Assembly: GCF_021531915.1 (NCBI RefSeq)
Contig: NZ_JAFBIV010000004.1
Location: 62,001-126,000 of the forward strand
DNA length: 64,000 nt
DNA from: Oscillibacter valericigenes
GTDB lineage: Bacteria; Bacillota; Clostridia; Oscillospirales; Oscillospiraceae
Reading direction: 5' to 3'
Each line of letters opens with the position of its first letter. The first letter of the stretch is position 1. Both the position numbers and the translations under genes were made by a program. Of the stretch, positions 50,966 to 60,045 are shown one piece after another. The notes below the pieces were generated by a model. That model had not been told where the DNA came from. It saw nothing but the letters and a program-made list of their open reading frames with translations, and made no database searches.

Positions 50966-51457
50966 TCATTCTCCTTTTCTCTCAGTCATATCCCGCACCA
51001 GGGGGATGATAGACGCCGGGAGGTACTTCTCCAGCGGCTGGTGGTAACGGATCATTTCCCGGACCATGGAGGAACTGAAATGCTGATATTCCGCACTGGC
51101 AGGCAGCAGCATGGTCTCCAGCTGGGGGTGGATGCCCCGGTTAATGATGGCCATCTGATATTCCACGTCAAAATCCGTGGCGTTGCGCACTCCCCGGACG
51201 ATCACGTTGGCGCCGTGGTCCACGGCGTAATCCGCCAGGAGTCCCGGAAACAGCTCCGCCTCCACGTTGGGCAGGTCGGCCACTGCCGCCTGGACCAGCC
51301 GGAGCTTCTGCTCCGGTGTGAACAACTGGTTCTTTTTCTCGGCGTTGGGGCTGACGCAGACCCAAACTTTATCAAAGCAGGCAGCGGCCCGCCGGATCAC
51401 ATCCAGATGTCCCAGAGTGATGGGATCGAAGCTGCCGGAGCAGATGGCTGTTCTCAT
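50966..51457 (-). CDS. coaD: Phosphopantetheine adenylyltransferase
   Basis: 163 residues. GSFDPITLGHLDVIRRA contains the T/H-x-G-H nucleotidyl-transfer motif; FSSSMVRE is the C-terminal ATP-site motif. It makes dephospho-CoA from 4'-phosphopantetheine and ATP. The start overlaps the rsmD stop by 4 bp, the same pairing as in Bacillus. Confidence 0.97.
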   Translation of the reverse strand: MRTAICSGSFDPITLGHLDVIRRAAACFDKVWVCVSPNAEKKNQLFTPEQKLRLVQAAVADLPNVEAELFPGLLADYAVDHGANVIVRGVRNATDFDVEYQMAIINRGIHPQLETMLLPASAEYQHFSSSMVREMIRYHQPLEKYLPASIIPLVRDMTERKGE

Positions 51458-52026
51458 AATACTGATTCCTCGTTCTGTTGGTCTTGGTCCCGCCGGTAGA
51501 TGGTCAGGCCGATCTTGCCGTAGCGGTAAGTGCGGTGGAGACGGTAGGGCGCCGACAGCGCCGGCAGGACCGTACCCGCCGGATGTTCCGCCACAATTAT
51601 ACCATGGGGCGCCAAAATGTCAAACCTTGCGATGTGGGCAATGGCGGGTTCCAGAAGCCCCGCCGCGTAGGGCGGGTCCAGAAAAATCAGGTCGAATTTC
51701 TCCCGCAGGGATTTCAGAAACTCCATGGAGTCTCCGGAGACCACCCTGGCCCGGTCCGTCAGGTCCGTGACCTTCAGGTTCTCCTTGATGAGCTTTACGG
51801 CGTCGGCCCGCCGGTCCACAAACACCGCGGAAGCCGCCCCCCGGCTGAGACACTCGATGCCCAGCTGGCCGGTGCCCGCGAAGAGGTCCAGCACCCGGCG
51901 GCCCTCAATGTCGAACTGAATGATACTGAACAGGCCCTCCTTGACCCGGTCCGTGGTGGGGCGGGTCTCCATTCCCTCCAGTTCCTTCAGACGCCGCCCT
52001 CTGGCGGAGCCGGTGATCACGCGCAT
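51454..52026 (-). CDS. rsmD: 16S rRNA (guanine-966-N2)-methyltransferase
   Basis: 190 residues. Begins MRVITGSARGRRL, SAM motif VLDLFAGTGQLGIECLSRG and catalytic DPPY (LIFLDPPYAAG). It methylates G966 of 16S rRNA. ATG at 52026 has GGAGG 7 nt upstream and overlaps the end of rarD by 10 bp. Confidence 0.95.
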   Translation of the reverse strand: MRVITGSARGRRLKELEGMETRPTTDRVKEGLFSIIQFDIEGRRVLDLFAGTGQLGIECLSRGAASAVFVDRRADAVKLIKENLKVTDLTDRARVVSGDSMEFLKSLREKFDLIFLDPPYAAGLLEPAIAHIARFDILAPHGIIVAEHPAGTVLPALSAPYRLHRTYRYGKIGLTIYRRDQDQQNEESVL

Positions 52027-52913
52027 GGATGTTCCTCCTTTTTGTGCATGCCTTTCCCGAGCCGTCCCGAGATCAGATACAGTGCCAGTCCGCTCCAGAC
52101 AAAGGCAAACAGGATGGCGTGGGTGGTGGTAAATTCCTCGTGATACAGCCACACGGAGATCAGCAGCTGCATGGTGGGATTGATATACATGAGGATGCCG
52201 GAGACCGTCATGGAGGTGGTCTTCATTCCCGCCGAAAACAGCAGCAGCGGCACCGAGGTCACAATGCCCGCTACGGGCAGCAGCAGCCACTGCCAGCCCC
52301 GCAGCACGCCGACCGCTCCCCGGCCCTGAGACTCCATCCACAGGGTCAGCGCCAGGAACACCGGGGCCAGCATCACCGTCTCCACGAACATGGAGGTCAG
52401 TGCGTCCGTCCGGACGGTCTTTTTCATGGCTCCGTACACTGCGAAGCTGCCGCCGATCACCAGTGCGATCCAGGGGATCTGGCGGTAGCGGAGAATGGTG
52501 ATGACCAGTCCGGTAAAAGTGACGGCCACGGCCACCCACTGGATGCGGGTCAGCTTCTCCCGGAACACGACGGTGCCCACCAGAATGGCCAGGATGGGAT
52601 TCATGTAGTAGGCCAGGCTGGAATCCAGCATGTGCCCATTGTTGACCGCCCAGATAAAGGTCCCCCAGTTGACGCAGATCGTGCAGCCGGCTAGGGTTAG
52701 CCGCAGCCACTCACGCCTGTCCCAGAACACGGCCCGCACACCCGCGAACCGATCGCGCCGCAGGGCCAGCAGCAAGGCTGTGAACACCACGGACCAGAGG
52801 ATGCGGCTGCCCAGCACATACAGGGAATCCACCGCCGCCAGCTGCTTCCAGAAAACCGGCAGCAGTCCCCAGAAAATATAGCAGCCCAGCACATACAGCG
52901 GCCCTTTTGCCAT
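52017..52913 (-). CDS. rarD: EamA-family transporter RarD
   Basis: 298 residues, ten membrane segments in two EamA repeats. The start GPLYVLGCYIFWGLLPVFWK is typical of RarD, and ANWGTFIWAVNNGHMLDSSL-like text (here CVNWGTFIWAV, then DSSLAYYMNPILA) marks the family. RarD-type permeases are put among drug/metabolite exporters; the substrate is unknown. ATG at 52913 has GGAAAG 10 nt upstream; GTG at 52922 would overlap it. Confidence 0.9.
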   Translation of the reverse strand: MAKGPLYVLGCYIFWGLLPVFWKQLAAVDSLYVLGSRILWSVVFTALLLALRRDRFAGVRAVFWDRREWLRLTLAGCTICVNWGTFIWAVNNGHMLDSSLAYYMNPILAILVGTVVFREKLTRIQWVAVAVTFTGLVITILRYRQIPWIALVIGGSFAVYGAMKKTVRTDALTSMFVETVMLAPVFLALTLWMESQGRGAVGVLRGWQWLLLPVAGIVTSVPLLLFSAGMKTTSMTVSGILMYINPTMQLLISVWLYHEEFTTTHAILFAFVWSGLALYLISGRLGKGMHKKEEHPCA

Positions 52914-53123
52914 ACGTCTCACTCTTTCCGAAGTTCCGGAAAGGGGCCCGGAACCATTGCTCTTTCGTTATTGTTTCATTTTACGGCAAAGTCCCCTGTA
53001 TTTCAATAGTTTTTTGGACTTGTACTTTACAAAAGAATCGTATATAATAAAAATCTAAAAGTACGCATATCCCCGGAAGTGATTCCACTTCCTTTTCAAA
53101 TCCAGGAAAGAAAGGACGTTCTC

Positions 53124-53474
53124 ATGATCCAATTCAAGTCTGAACAAGGTGAGATCTCCGTCAGCAGCGCCGTGTTTTCCAACATTGCCGGCATCGCCGC
53201 CACCAACTGCTTCGGCGTCAAGGGCATGGCCTACCGCTCCATGACCGACGGTCTGGTCCATCTGCTGCGCCGCGAGGCCATGAGCAAGGGCGTCAGCATC
53301 ACATATCACGACGACAACTCCATCTCCATCGAGCTCCACATCATCGTGGAGAACGGTGTCAACCTTCCCGCGGTCTGCCGCTCCATCATGAACGAGGTCC
53401 GCTATGTAGTGACCCGCAACACCGGCGTGACCGTCAAGGCCGTGGACGTGTGCGTGGACTCCATGACCCTGTAA
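53124..53474 (+). CDS. Asp23/Gls24-family protein
   Basis: 116 residues with one Asp23 domain: GEISVSSAVFSNIAGIAATN, IELHIIVENGVNLPAVCRSI and NTGVTVKAVDVCVDSM. The Bacillus counterpart (yloU) also precedes the DAK2-domain gene (yloV). The role is linked to envelope homeostasis and fatty-acid kinase function, but is not well defined. AAAGGA precedes ATG 53124. Gap to the next gene is 15 bp. Confidence 0.93.
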   Translation: MIQFKSEQGEISVSSAVFSNIAGIAATNCFGVKGMAYRSMTDGLVHLLRREAMSKGVSITYHDDNSISIELHIIVENGVNLPAVCRSIMNEVRYVVTRNTGVTVKAVDVCVDSMTL

Positions 53475-53489
53475 GGAGGAGCTGAACCA

Positions 53490-55184
53490 ATGAACGAACA
53501 GATCACCGGCGCGCTGTTTAAGCAGATGGTGCTGCACGGCGCCGCCGCCATTACCGCCCAGAAGCAGGCTATCAACGACCTGAACGTGTTCCCCGTCCCC
53601 GACGGTGACACCGGCACCAATATGTCCATGACCATCGCCACCGCCGTGGCGGAGCTCCATAAGATCACCCCCGCCACCCTGGACCAGGCGGCCTCTGTCA
53701 CCGCCTCCGCCCTGCTGCGGGGTGCCCGGGGCAACTCCGGCGTCATCCTCTCCCTACTGTTCCGGGGCATGTCCAAGGGGCTGAAAGGCAAGGAGACCGC
53801 TGACGCCACCACTTTCGCCGCCGCCATGCAGGAGGGCGTTTCCGCCGCCTACAAGGCGGTCATGAAGCCCGCCGAGGGTACCGTTCTGACCGTTTCCCGT
53901 CTGGCCGCCAAGCGGGCTGTGGATGTGGCCGCCGAGGGCGTGACCGATCTGGAGGCCGTTTTGGAAGAGGCCATCCGGGAGGGCTATGACGCCCTGGCCC
54001 AGACCACCGACATGAACCCCGTGCTGAAAAAAGCCGGCGTGGTGGACGCCGGCGGCAAGGGCTATCTGCTGATCCTGGAGGGCATGCTGGCCGAGATGCG
54101 GGGCGATCCCATGCCCGAGTTGGAGGAGACCGCCCAGACCCAGGAGAAGGCCGACTTCGCCGCCCTCTCTGAAGAGGATATCACCTTCACCTTCGACACC
54201 GTGTTCATCGTCCGCAAGATCCAGCCCGATGTGGACCTGGAGCCTTTCCGGGAGTACCTGAACAGCATCGGCGACAGTCTGGTGATCGGCGAGGACGACG
54301 ACGCCTTCAAGGTCCATGTCCATACCGACATCCCCGGCAGCGCTCTGAACGAGGCCCAGAAGTACGGCACCCTGGAGCTGGCCAAGATCGAGAACATGCG
54401 CACCCAGGCGGAGGACCTGGCCGCCGGACGGCAGGCCCAGAGCACCGATGACCTGGAGTCTGTGGAGGCGGAGCTGGAAGCCGCTCCCGCTCATGAGGGC
54501 GGCCATGTGGTGGCCGCTCCCGAGAAGAAGTACGGTTTCCTGGCGGTCTGCGCCGGCGACGGTCTGGCAGCCGTGTTCCAGGACCTGGGCGCCGACGGCG
54601 TGGTGTCCGGCGGGCAGACCATGAACCCCTCCACCGAGAGCATTCTGGAGGGCGTGGACAAGATCCCCGCCGAGGTGGTGTTCGTGCTGCCCAACAACGG
54701 CAACATCATCATGGCCGCCCAGCAATGCGACGCCCTGACGGAGAAGACCGTCATCGTCATCCCCACCAAGACCGTGCCCCAGGGCATCACCGCCATGATG
54801 AACGTGGACTTCGAGGCCCCCGAGGCAGCCGACATTACCGCCGCCATGGAGGAAAGCCTGTCCACCGTCACCACCGCCCAGATCACCTACGCCGCCCGGA
54901 ACTCCGACTTTGACGGCTTCGACATCAAGGAGGGCGACTATCTGGCCCTGGAGGAGGGCAAGCTCTTCGGCACCGACACCTCTCTGGATTCCCTGCTGGA
55001 GAAGTTAGCCGCCGACGCCCTGGAGCGGGGCGCCACCTTCATCTCCCTGTACTACGGTGAGGACGTCTCCGAGGAAGACGCCCAGAAGGCAGCAGCCGCT
55101 TTCCAGGATGTGTGTCCCGACGCGGAGATCGCCGTCCTGCCCGGCGGACAGCCTGTTTACTACTATATCATCTCTATGGAATAA
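53490..55184 (+). CDS. fakA: Fatty acid kinase subunit FakA (DAK2-domain protein)
   Basis: 564 residues. The N-terminal DAK2 domain (about 1-205) has the ATP-site Asp cluster NVFPVPDGDTGTNM and LRGARGNSGVILSLL. The middle and C-terminal FakA parts follow (about 220-330 and 350-560; PNNGNIIMAAQQC, DYLALEEGKL). FakA phosphorylates fatty acids presented by FakB; no fakB is in the window. GGAGG precedes ATG 53490. Codon use is strongly biased to C- and G-ending codons. Confidence 0.93.
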   Translation: MNEQITGALFKQMVLHGAAAITAQKQAINDLNVFPVPDGDTGTNMSMTIATAVAELHKITPATLDQAASVTASALLRGARGNSGVILSLLFRGMSKGLKGKETADATTFAAAMQEGVSAAYKAVMKPAEGTVLTVSRLAAKRAVDVAAEGVTDLEAVLEEAIREGYDALAQTTDMNPVLKKAGVVDAGGKGYLLILEGMLAEMRGDPMPELEETAQTQEKADFAALSEEDITFTFDTVFIVRKIQPDVDLEPFREYLNSIGDSLVIGEDDDAFKVHVHTDIPGSALNEAQKYGTLELAKIENMRTQAEDLAAGRQAQSTDDLESVEAELEAAPAHEGGHVVAAPEKKYGFLAVCAGDGLAAVFQDLGADGVVSGGQTMNPSTESILEGVDKIPAEVVFVLPNNGNIIMAAQQCDALTEKTVIVIPTKTVPQGITAMMNVDFEAPEAADITAAMEESLSTVTTAQITYAARNSDFDGFDIKEGDYLALEEGKLFGTDTSLDSLLEKLAADALERGATFISLYYGEDVSEEDAQKAAAAFQDVCPDAEIAVLPGGQPVYYYIISME

Positions 55185-55287
55185 GTTGTTTCAGGCGCTG
55201 AAACAGTTGAGCCGCAATGGATATACATGGAGTTTACTGCAAACCATGTACCACATCTGTACCCCATAACCCTCTGCTGTGCAAAAC

Positions 55288-55335
55288 AAAAGGCCCTCGA
55301 TGGACTCAGAAATGAGCTCACTGAGGGCCTTTTTC
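55288..55335 (+). terminator. Terminator after fakA
   Basis: AAAGGCCCTC at 55288 pairs with GAGGGCCTTTTT at 55323; the T-run follows. The loop holds a weaker inner stem. Confidence 0.7.
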
Positions 55336-55444
55336 TGGTTATTTCGCATCCTGCCCCGCCGAAACCGCACCTTACCGGAACATCCCTTGCCTTTTCCTCC
55401 GCCATAGGCTATGCTCATCCTGTCAGCTGACGAAGGAGGAGATC

Positions 55445-55882
55445 ATGAAGATCACAGTGGAACACAAGGATGTGCCGGAAAACGAGATTGTGCTGCGCTG
55501 CCGAGAGTTGGACGACGAGATGCTCCACATCCTGGCGCTGCTTCGTTCCGGAATGCAAACACTCTGCGCCTTCACTGAAGAGCGGGAGGCCGTCTTCCTC
55601 TCCCCCCAGGAGGTGCTGTATGCCGAATCCATGGAGTAGAAGACCTGGCTCTACTGCGAGGGCGCAGTCTGGCGCACCGCCCTGACCCTGGCGGAGCTGG
55701 AGAGCCGGTACGAGCCTCTGGGTTTCTGCCGGGTGAGCCGGTCCATGGTGGTGAACCTCCACGGCATCCGGCAGTTGAAAAGCTGCGCCGGGAGCCGCAT
55801 CGAGGCCACCATGCGCAATGGAGAGAAGGTTCTGATCTCCCGGCACTACGGGCCGCTGCTGCGGGAGCGGCTTGGAATGTGA
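55445..55882 (+). pseudogene. LytTR-domain transcriptional regulator with internal TAG
   Basis: GGAGG precedes ATG 55445. The frame of 146 codons ends with TGA at 55880 and is interrupted only by TAG at 55637 (codon 65, in YAESME-x-KTWLY). The LytTR DNA-binding domain spans the break: FLSPQEVLYAESME before, then KTWLYCEGAVWRTALTLAEL, GFCRVSRSMVVNLHGI and NGEKVLISRHYGPLL after. Stopping at the TAG would leave only the first strand of the DNA-binding domain. The next gene is a DUF3021 membrane protein, the usual partner of this short LytTR type. Either a pseudogene by one substitution or a read-through gene. Confidence 0.85.
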
Positions 55883-55897
55883 AAAGGAGGATTATTT

Positions 55898-56332
55898 ATG
55901 AAGCAGTTTCTGCGTTTTTACTCTTGGGGCATGGAGGTCAAGCTCTACATGAGTCTGTACACCACTGCCCTCGTAGTCTTCCAGGGCATTACGGAGGCCC
56001 TCCAGGGTCGGTTCGCCGCCAGCGTGTGGATCATGCTGGAGATGCTGCTGGTCAGCTTTGTCTTTGCCGCCATCCAGTACGCGGTGCTGCCCGTAGGAAA
56101 CTGGAGTTCCAAAAAGGGGCTGGCTGTGTGGGCCATCAGCGCCAATGTGCTGTATATCGGAGGTGCGCTGGTGTTCGGCTGGTTCCCCGGTGTTCCTCTC
56201 TGGGGGGACATCGTGCTGATTGCCATACTGGAAATCAGCCTATGGGCCATCTGGTTCGGCGAGCAGGTGGCCTGCTGGCGGGACACCCGGGCGCTGAACC
56301 GGAGTTTGCGGAAGTTCCAGCAGGAGAGATAA
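55898..56332 (+). CDS. DUF3021 membrane protein
   Basis: 144 residues with four membrane segments (about 22-42, 47-70, 84-104, 108-128). The order LytTR-DUF3021 is frequent in Firmicutes, where the membrane protein is thought to restrain the regulator. AAAAGGAGG lies 9 nt upstream. If the LytTR gene is dead, this partner may be orphaned. Confidence 0.85.
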   Translation: MKQFLRFYSWGMEVKLYMSLYTTALVVFQGITEALQGRFAASVWIMLEMLLVSFVFAAIQYAVLPVGNWSSKKGLAVWAISANVLYIGGALVFGWFPGVPLWGDIVLIAILEISLWAIWFGEQVACWRDTRALNRSLRKFQQER

Positions 56333-56367
56333 AAAGAGTGTCCGGGAATTCCCGGACACTCTTTTCT
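56331..56367. terminator. Bidirectional terminator
   Basis: AAAAGAGTGTCCGGGAA/TTCCCGGACACTCTTTT, a 17-bp self-complementary stem. Confidence 0.9.
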
Positions 56368-56369
56368 GT

Positions 56370-56954
56370 TTACAGCGCCTCTACGGCGGCGTTGACTGCT
56401 TCCTCGCAGGATCGCTGTGCCAGGATGGTCTTTTCCATCAGGTCCTCCAGGGTCCAGCCCAGGCGGTCGGCGCCGTCCTTGATGACATCCCGGGAGCAGC
56501 CGGCGGCGAACTTCTTGTCCTTGAACTTTTTCTTCAGGGAGCTGACCTCCATGTCCTGGCAGCTCTTGCTGGGCCGCATCCGGGCGGCGGCGCCGATGAG
56601 GCCCGTCAGCTCGTCCGCCGCGAAGAGGACCTTCTCCATCTCATGGGTAGGCTCCACGTCGCAGCACAGGCCGTAGCCGTGGGAGCAAACCGCATGGATG
56701 AACTCTTCGGAGCAGCCGATCTCCGCCAGCAGCTCCGGAGCCTTTTTGCAGTGCTCCTCCGGCCACTGTTCAAAGTCCACGTCGTGGAGCAGGCCCACGG
56801 TGGCCCAGAAGTCCGCGTCCTCGCCATAGCCCAGTTCATTGGCATACCAGCGCATGGTACCCTCCACCGTCAGGGCGTGCTGGATGTGGAAGGGCTCAGC
56901 ATTGTACTTTTTCAGCAGCGCCAGGGCTGCTTCTCTCTCGGGACAGGCTTTCAT
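56370..56954 (-). CDS. HD-domain phosphohydrolase
   Basis: 194 residues. Metal-binding H, HD and D of the HD superfamily: HIQHALTVEGTMRW, GLLHDVDFEQWPEEH and, later, HGYGLCCDVEP. Stand-alone HD proteins of this size in clostridia often act on nucleotides; the substrate is not known. The C-terminus has a Lys-rich helix. It lies 17 bp after the DUF2461 gene on the same strand. Confidence 0.85.
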   Translation of the reverse strand: MKACPEREAALALLKKYNAEPFHIQHALTVEGTMRWYANELGYGEDADFWATVGLLHDVDFEQWPEEHCKKAPELLAEIGCSEEFIHAVCSHGYGLCCDVEPTHEMEKVLFAADELTGLIGAAARMRPSKSCQDMEVSSLKKKFKDKKFAAGCSRDVIKDGADRLGWTLEDLMEKTILAQRSCEEAVNAAVEAL

Positions 56955-56971
56955 ACTCTCGATCTCCTTTT

Positions 56972-57652
56972 TTAAGCGTCCCTGGGATCAGGGTCTCCGT
57001 CCAGGGTCACAAAATAATCGTAATAGGGCAGCAGGAATGTAAACCCGGTCTTGAGCCGGTCTACCACTTCCCGGCTGAACAGTTCCTCCGTCAGCTTGTC
57101 ATTGTGGCAGATGGCAAAGGACTTGGCCCGGTACCAGGGGGCCAGCAAATCCGAAGCAGGCTGGCTCCGGGGCTTTTTGTAGTCCGCCGTCTCCAGGACG
57201 AACTCCGTCTGTCCGTTCAGCGCCCGGGTCAGCTTTTCCATGGGTTTGGGGTCCCGATCCATCCTGGCCCGGAGCTTAGCCATGGTCAGGGGCTTTGCCA
57301 TATAGTAGCCCATGCCGTAACTCCACCCCTCCGGCATCAGTTCGAACCAGAAGGTGGGGTGGGCCGTCCACATCTCTGAGGGCTGCTCCACGGAGAACCA
57401 CAGGCTCTCCTTATAGGGTCCCCGCCCGTGGAGACGGCGGGCATCCCGGTAGATGCGGCTTACCTTGCGGATGAGTCCCGCGTCGGGCCGCTTGTCCCGG
57501 ATGAAGTCATATAGCTCGTCTCCCAGTTCCCGCATGGGCTGGTAGAACTGGGTCAGGTAAGTCTCCTTGTGGGCCTCAAACCAGGTCCGCTCGTTGTTGA
57601 ATCGGATGCCCCACATGAAGTCCACAGTCTCGTCGGTAAATCCGGTAAACAT
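56972..57652 (-). CDS. DUF2461 family protein
   Basis: 226 residues. The family start is F-x-G-F-x-x-E-T-x-x-F-x-x-x-L/I (here FTGFTDETVDFMWGIRFNNE), followed by RIYRDARRLHGRGPYKESL and YYMAKPLTMAKLRARMD. DUF2461 has no established biochemical role. ATG at 57652 has GAGGAG upstream. Confidence 0.88.
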   Translation of the reverse strand: MFTGFTDETVDFMWGIRFNNERTWFEAHKETYLTQFYQPMRELGDELYDFIRDKRPDAGLIRKVSRIYRDARRLHGRGPYKESLWFSVEQPSEMWTAHPTFWFELMPEGWSYGMGYYMAKPLTMAKLRARMDRDPKPMEKLTRALNGQTEFVLETADYKKPRSQPASDLLAPWYRAKSFAICHNDKLTEELFSREVVDRLKTGFTFLLPYYDYFVTLDGDPDPRDA

Positions 57653-57715
57653 GCTGGTCTCCTCGTTTTCTTCAAAATCAAAGCCAGTATAGCACAAAAC
57701 CCTTCCCGGGGCAAC

Positions 57716-57748
57716 GAAAATGACCGGGGAAAAATTCCCCGGTCATTG
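57716..57748 (-). terminator. Terminator of the cytidylate-kinase-like gene
   Basis: AATGACCGGGGAA/TTCCCCGGTCATT stem followed by TTTCGTT on the minus strand. Confidence 0.85.
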
Positions 57749-57759
57749 GATCGCTTCAC

Positions 57760-58359
57760 CTATTCTTCGGCTTTGGCAGCCTCTACGATCATCTGCACGC
57801 ACAGATCCACGCCCAGCTTGCCGCTGTCCAGCGTCAGGTCATAGTTGTGGCTGTCGCCCCACTTCTTGTGGGTATAGTGCTCATAGTAGTTGCGGCGGCT
57901 GCTGTCCTTCTTGGCCATCAGCTTCTGCAGCTCCGTGGCGTTGGTGATGCCGGTCATCTCGCTGATACGTACCGCCCGGTGCAGGTCGTCGGCATGGATA
58001 AAGACATTCAGCGTCTCAATACCGCTCTCCCGCAGGATGTCGTCGGCACAGCGACCCAGAATGACGCAGGGGCCCTTTTTGGCAAACTGCAGGATCACCG
58101 CCGTCTGCACCTCATGGATGACCTCCTGGGGGTCCCGGTAATGGACGCTGCTGGAGCAGAGGCTCTTCAGGAAGGTGCTGGCCTTGGAAACGTCTTCTTC
58201 TTCCTCCTGCACGACCTCGGTCTCGAACCCGCTGGCCCGCACCGTTTCCCGCACGATGTCCTTGTCATAGATCTCAATGCCCAGCTCCTGGGCCACACGC
58301 TTGCCGATGGTATGGCCGCCCGCGCCGTATTCGCGGCTGATGGTAATGACTTTGTTCAT
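57760..58359 (-). CDS. Cytidylate kinase-like family protein
   Basis: 199 residues. ISREYGAGGHTIGKRVAQEL is the degenerate P-loop typical of this family, then YDKDIVRETVRASGF and VILGRCADDILRE and a C-terminal Asp/Leu region (SGKLGVDLCVQMI). Related to cytidylate kinase, but the true substrate is not established. It ends in TAG, followed at once by a terminator, so TAG works as a stop here. Confidence 0.88.
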   Translation of the reverse strand: MNKVITISREYGAGGHTIGKRVAQELGIEIYDKDIVRETVRASGFETEVVQEEEEDVSKASTFLKSLCSSSVHYRDPQEVIHEVQTAVILQFAKKGPCVILGRCADDILRESGIETLNVFIHADDLHRAVRISEMTGITNATELQKLMAKKDSSRRNYYEHYTHKKWGDSHNYDLTLDSGKLGVDLCVQMIVEAAKAEE

Positions 58360-58448
58360 TCGCTGCCTCCTGTTCCCACGCCCATGCGCGAAGGAAGTTT
58401 TACAACTTTATCATACCACACTCTGCGGCCGTACGCAACGGCGTTTTC

Positions 58449-59111
58449 TCAGCGCCGCAGACTGCGCTCCAGCATCCGCAGCATGGTGTCCGCGTGGCGG
58501 TACTCGTCGGCGCTCAGTTCATCCAGCAGTCGTGCCAGGCAGGGGTCGGTGGTCCCCTCCGCCGCCCGGACGTAGTTCAGGCCGCCGCAGGCCTCCTCGT
58601 GATACCGCTCCCGCAGGGCCGCGCACCAGCCGGGCAGATAGATGCGGTCGCAGTGGATGGTGGGCCGGTAGCACTCCCCGGTGATCAGGAAATAGACTGC
58701 CATCAGCCGCCGGGCGTGACTGCCCTCGTCGGCGGCGATATCCCGCAGCTGCTGCCGTGCCCAGGAAGGCGCCTGCCTTGCCAACGTCTGGTAATACCGC
58801 TGGTCCGCCAGTTCTCCCTCCACGAAGCCCGTCAGCACCTCCAGCATCTCCGCCGCGGCGGAGCCCATGCAGCAGGGGTTCCGCTCCGCCCCGGGCAGGG
58901 TACTCTCCTGCAGGACCTGGGCGGGAGTCAGCGTCGTCTCCGGCGCCTGGGCCGGCTCCGTCCGGGAGACGGGCTCCGCAGGCTCCTTCTGGGCGCTGCT
59001 CCCCCGCCCGGGGCTGGGATAAGGCTCCAGTGTGGGCGCCACCCGCTGCCAGATGCGGTCATACTGCCGGAAATCATATACCTCCGGATGATTCTGTGCA
59101 CTCTGTTCCAT
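58449..59111 (-). CDS. Ferritin-like domain protein
   Basis: 220 residues. After a polar Pro/Glu-rich N-terminus (about 1-80), four helices carry paired metal ligands: VEGELADQRYYQ, AADEGSHARRL, RYHEEACGGLNYV and ELSADEYRHADTML. This E...E-x-x-H...E...E-x-x-H layout is that of the ferritin-like/rubrerythrin diiron fold, without a rubredoxin domain. It may handle iron or reactive oxygen, or be a spore-associated manganese/iron protein; not decided. GGAGG precedes ATG 59111. Confidence 0.75.
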   Translation of the reverse strand: MEQSAQNHPEVYDFRQYDRIWQRVAPTLEPYPSPGRGSSAQKEPAEPVSRTEPAQAPETTLTPAQVLQESTLPGAERNPCCMGSAAAEMLEVLTGFVEGELADQRYYQTLARQAPSWARQQLRDIAADEGSHARRLMAVYFLITGECYRPTIHCDRIYLPGWCAALRERYHEEACGGLNYVRAAEGTTDPCLARLLDELSADEYRHADTMLRMLERSLRR

Positions 59112-59307
59112 AGAGCGTCCCTCCTTTTCCCTCCAGTCTATGCCGGGGGACCTGCTGTCGTAACCTTCCCCGGTCATTGGGGTTGGTTTTTTCCGGAAAG
59201 CGGATAAAATAACCCTGAAACCCGGCGGGTAATGATTGCATTTTCAGACAGTTTCTGCTAAAATAGTTGAGCTTGAGCATTTTTTCCACAAAAGGAGGTC
59301 CCATTCC

Positions 59308-60045
59308 ATGCTGGAACTGAAACACATCAGTTACTCCGTCCGCGAAGGCGACGAGCAGATGGATATTCTGAAGGATATTTCCCTGACCATCGACGACCAC
59401 AAGCTGGTGGTCTTCACCGGCCCCAACGGCGGCGGCAAGACCACCCTGGCCAAGATCATTATGGGCCTGGTGACCCCCACCTCCGGCCAGATCCTCTGGA
59501 ATGGCCAGGACGTCACCGACCTGACCATCACCGAACGTGCCCGCCTGGGCATCAGCTACGGCTTTCAGCAGCCTCCCCGCTTCAAGGGGCTGACGGTCCG
59601 GGACCTGCTGACCCTGGCCAGCGGCGACGAAAAGCTGTCCAAGGACAAGTGCTGCCAGTACCTGACCCGGGTGGGCCTGTGCGCCAACGACTACCTGGAG
59701 CGGGAGGTGGACGTGTCCCTCTCCGGCGGCGAGGTGAAGCGCATTGAGATCGCGTCCATCCTGGCCCGCAACAGCCAGCTGATGATCTTCGACGAGCCGG
59801 AGGCCGGCATTGACCTGTGGTCCTTTGCCCGGCTGACGGAGACCTTTGAGCAGATCCACCGCACCGGCAAGGCCACCATGATCATCATCTCCCACCAGGA
59901 GCGCATCATCTCCCTGGCGGACGAGGTCATCGTGGTGGGCGACGGCACCATCCGCCACCGGGGCGCCGCGGCGGACATCCTGCCCCAGATCCTGGCGGAC
60001 ACCCTGGGCGGCTGCCCCGTACTGACAAAGGAGGTGAAGGCGTAA
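59308..60045 (+). CDS. sufC: Fe-S assembly ATPase SufC (two-gene Suf system)
   Basis: 245 residues. Walker A GPNGGGKTTLAKIIMG, Q-loop FQQPPRFKGLTVRDLL, signature SLSGGEVKRIEIA and Walker B MIFDEPEAGIDLW are all present. The text matches SufC rather than transport ATPases (LWSFARLTETF, IIISHQERI). ATG at 59308 has AAAGGAGG 10 nt upstream. It overlaps the next gene by one base (TAATG), so the two proteins are coupled. Confidence 0.93.
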   Translation: MLELKHISYSVREGDEQMDILKDISLTIDDHKLVVFTGPNGGGKTTLAKIIMGLVTPTSGQILWNGQDVTDLTITERARLGISYGFQQPPRFKGLTVRDLLTLASGDEKLSKDKCCQYLTRVGLCANDYLEREVDVSLSGGEVKRIEIASILARNSQLMIFDEPEAGIDLWSFARLTETFEQIHRTGKATMIIISHQERIISLADEVIVVGDGTIRHRGAAADILPQILADTLGGCPVLTKEVKA

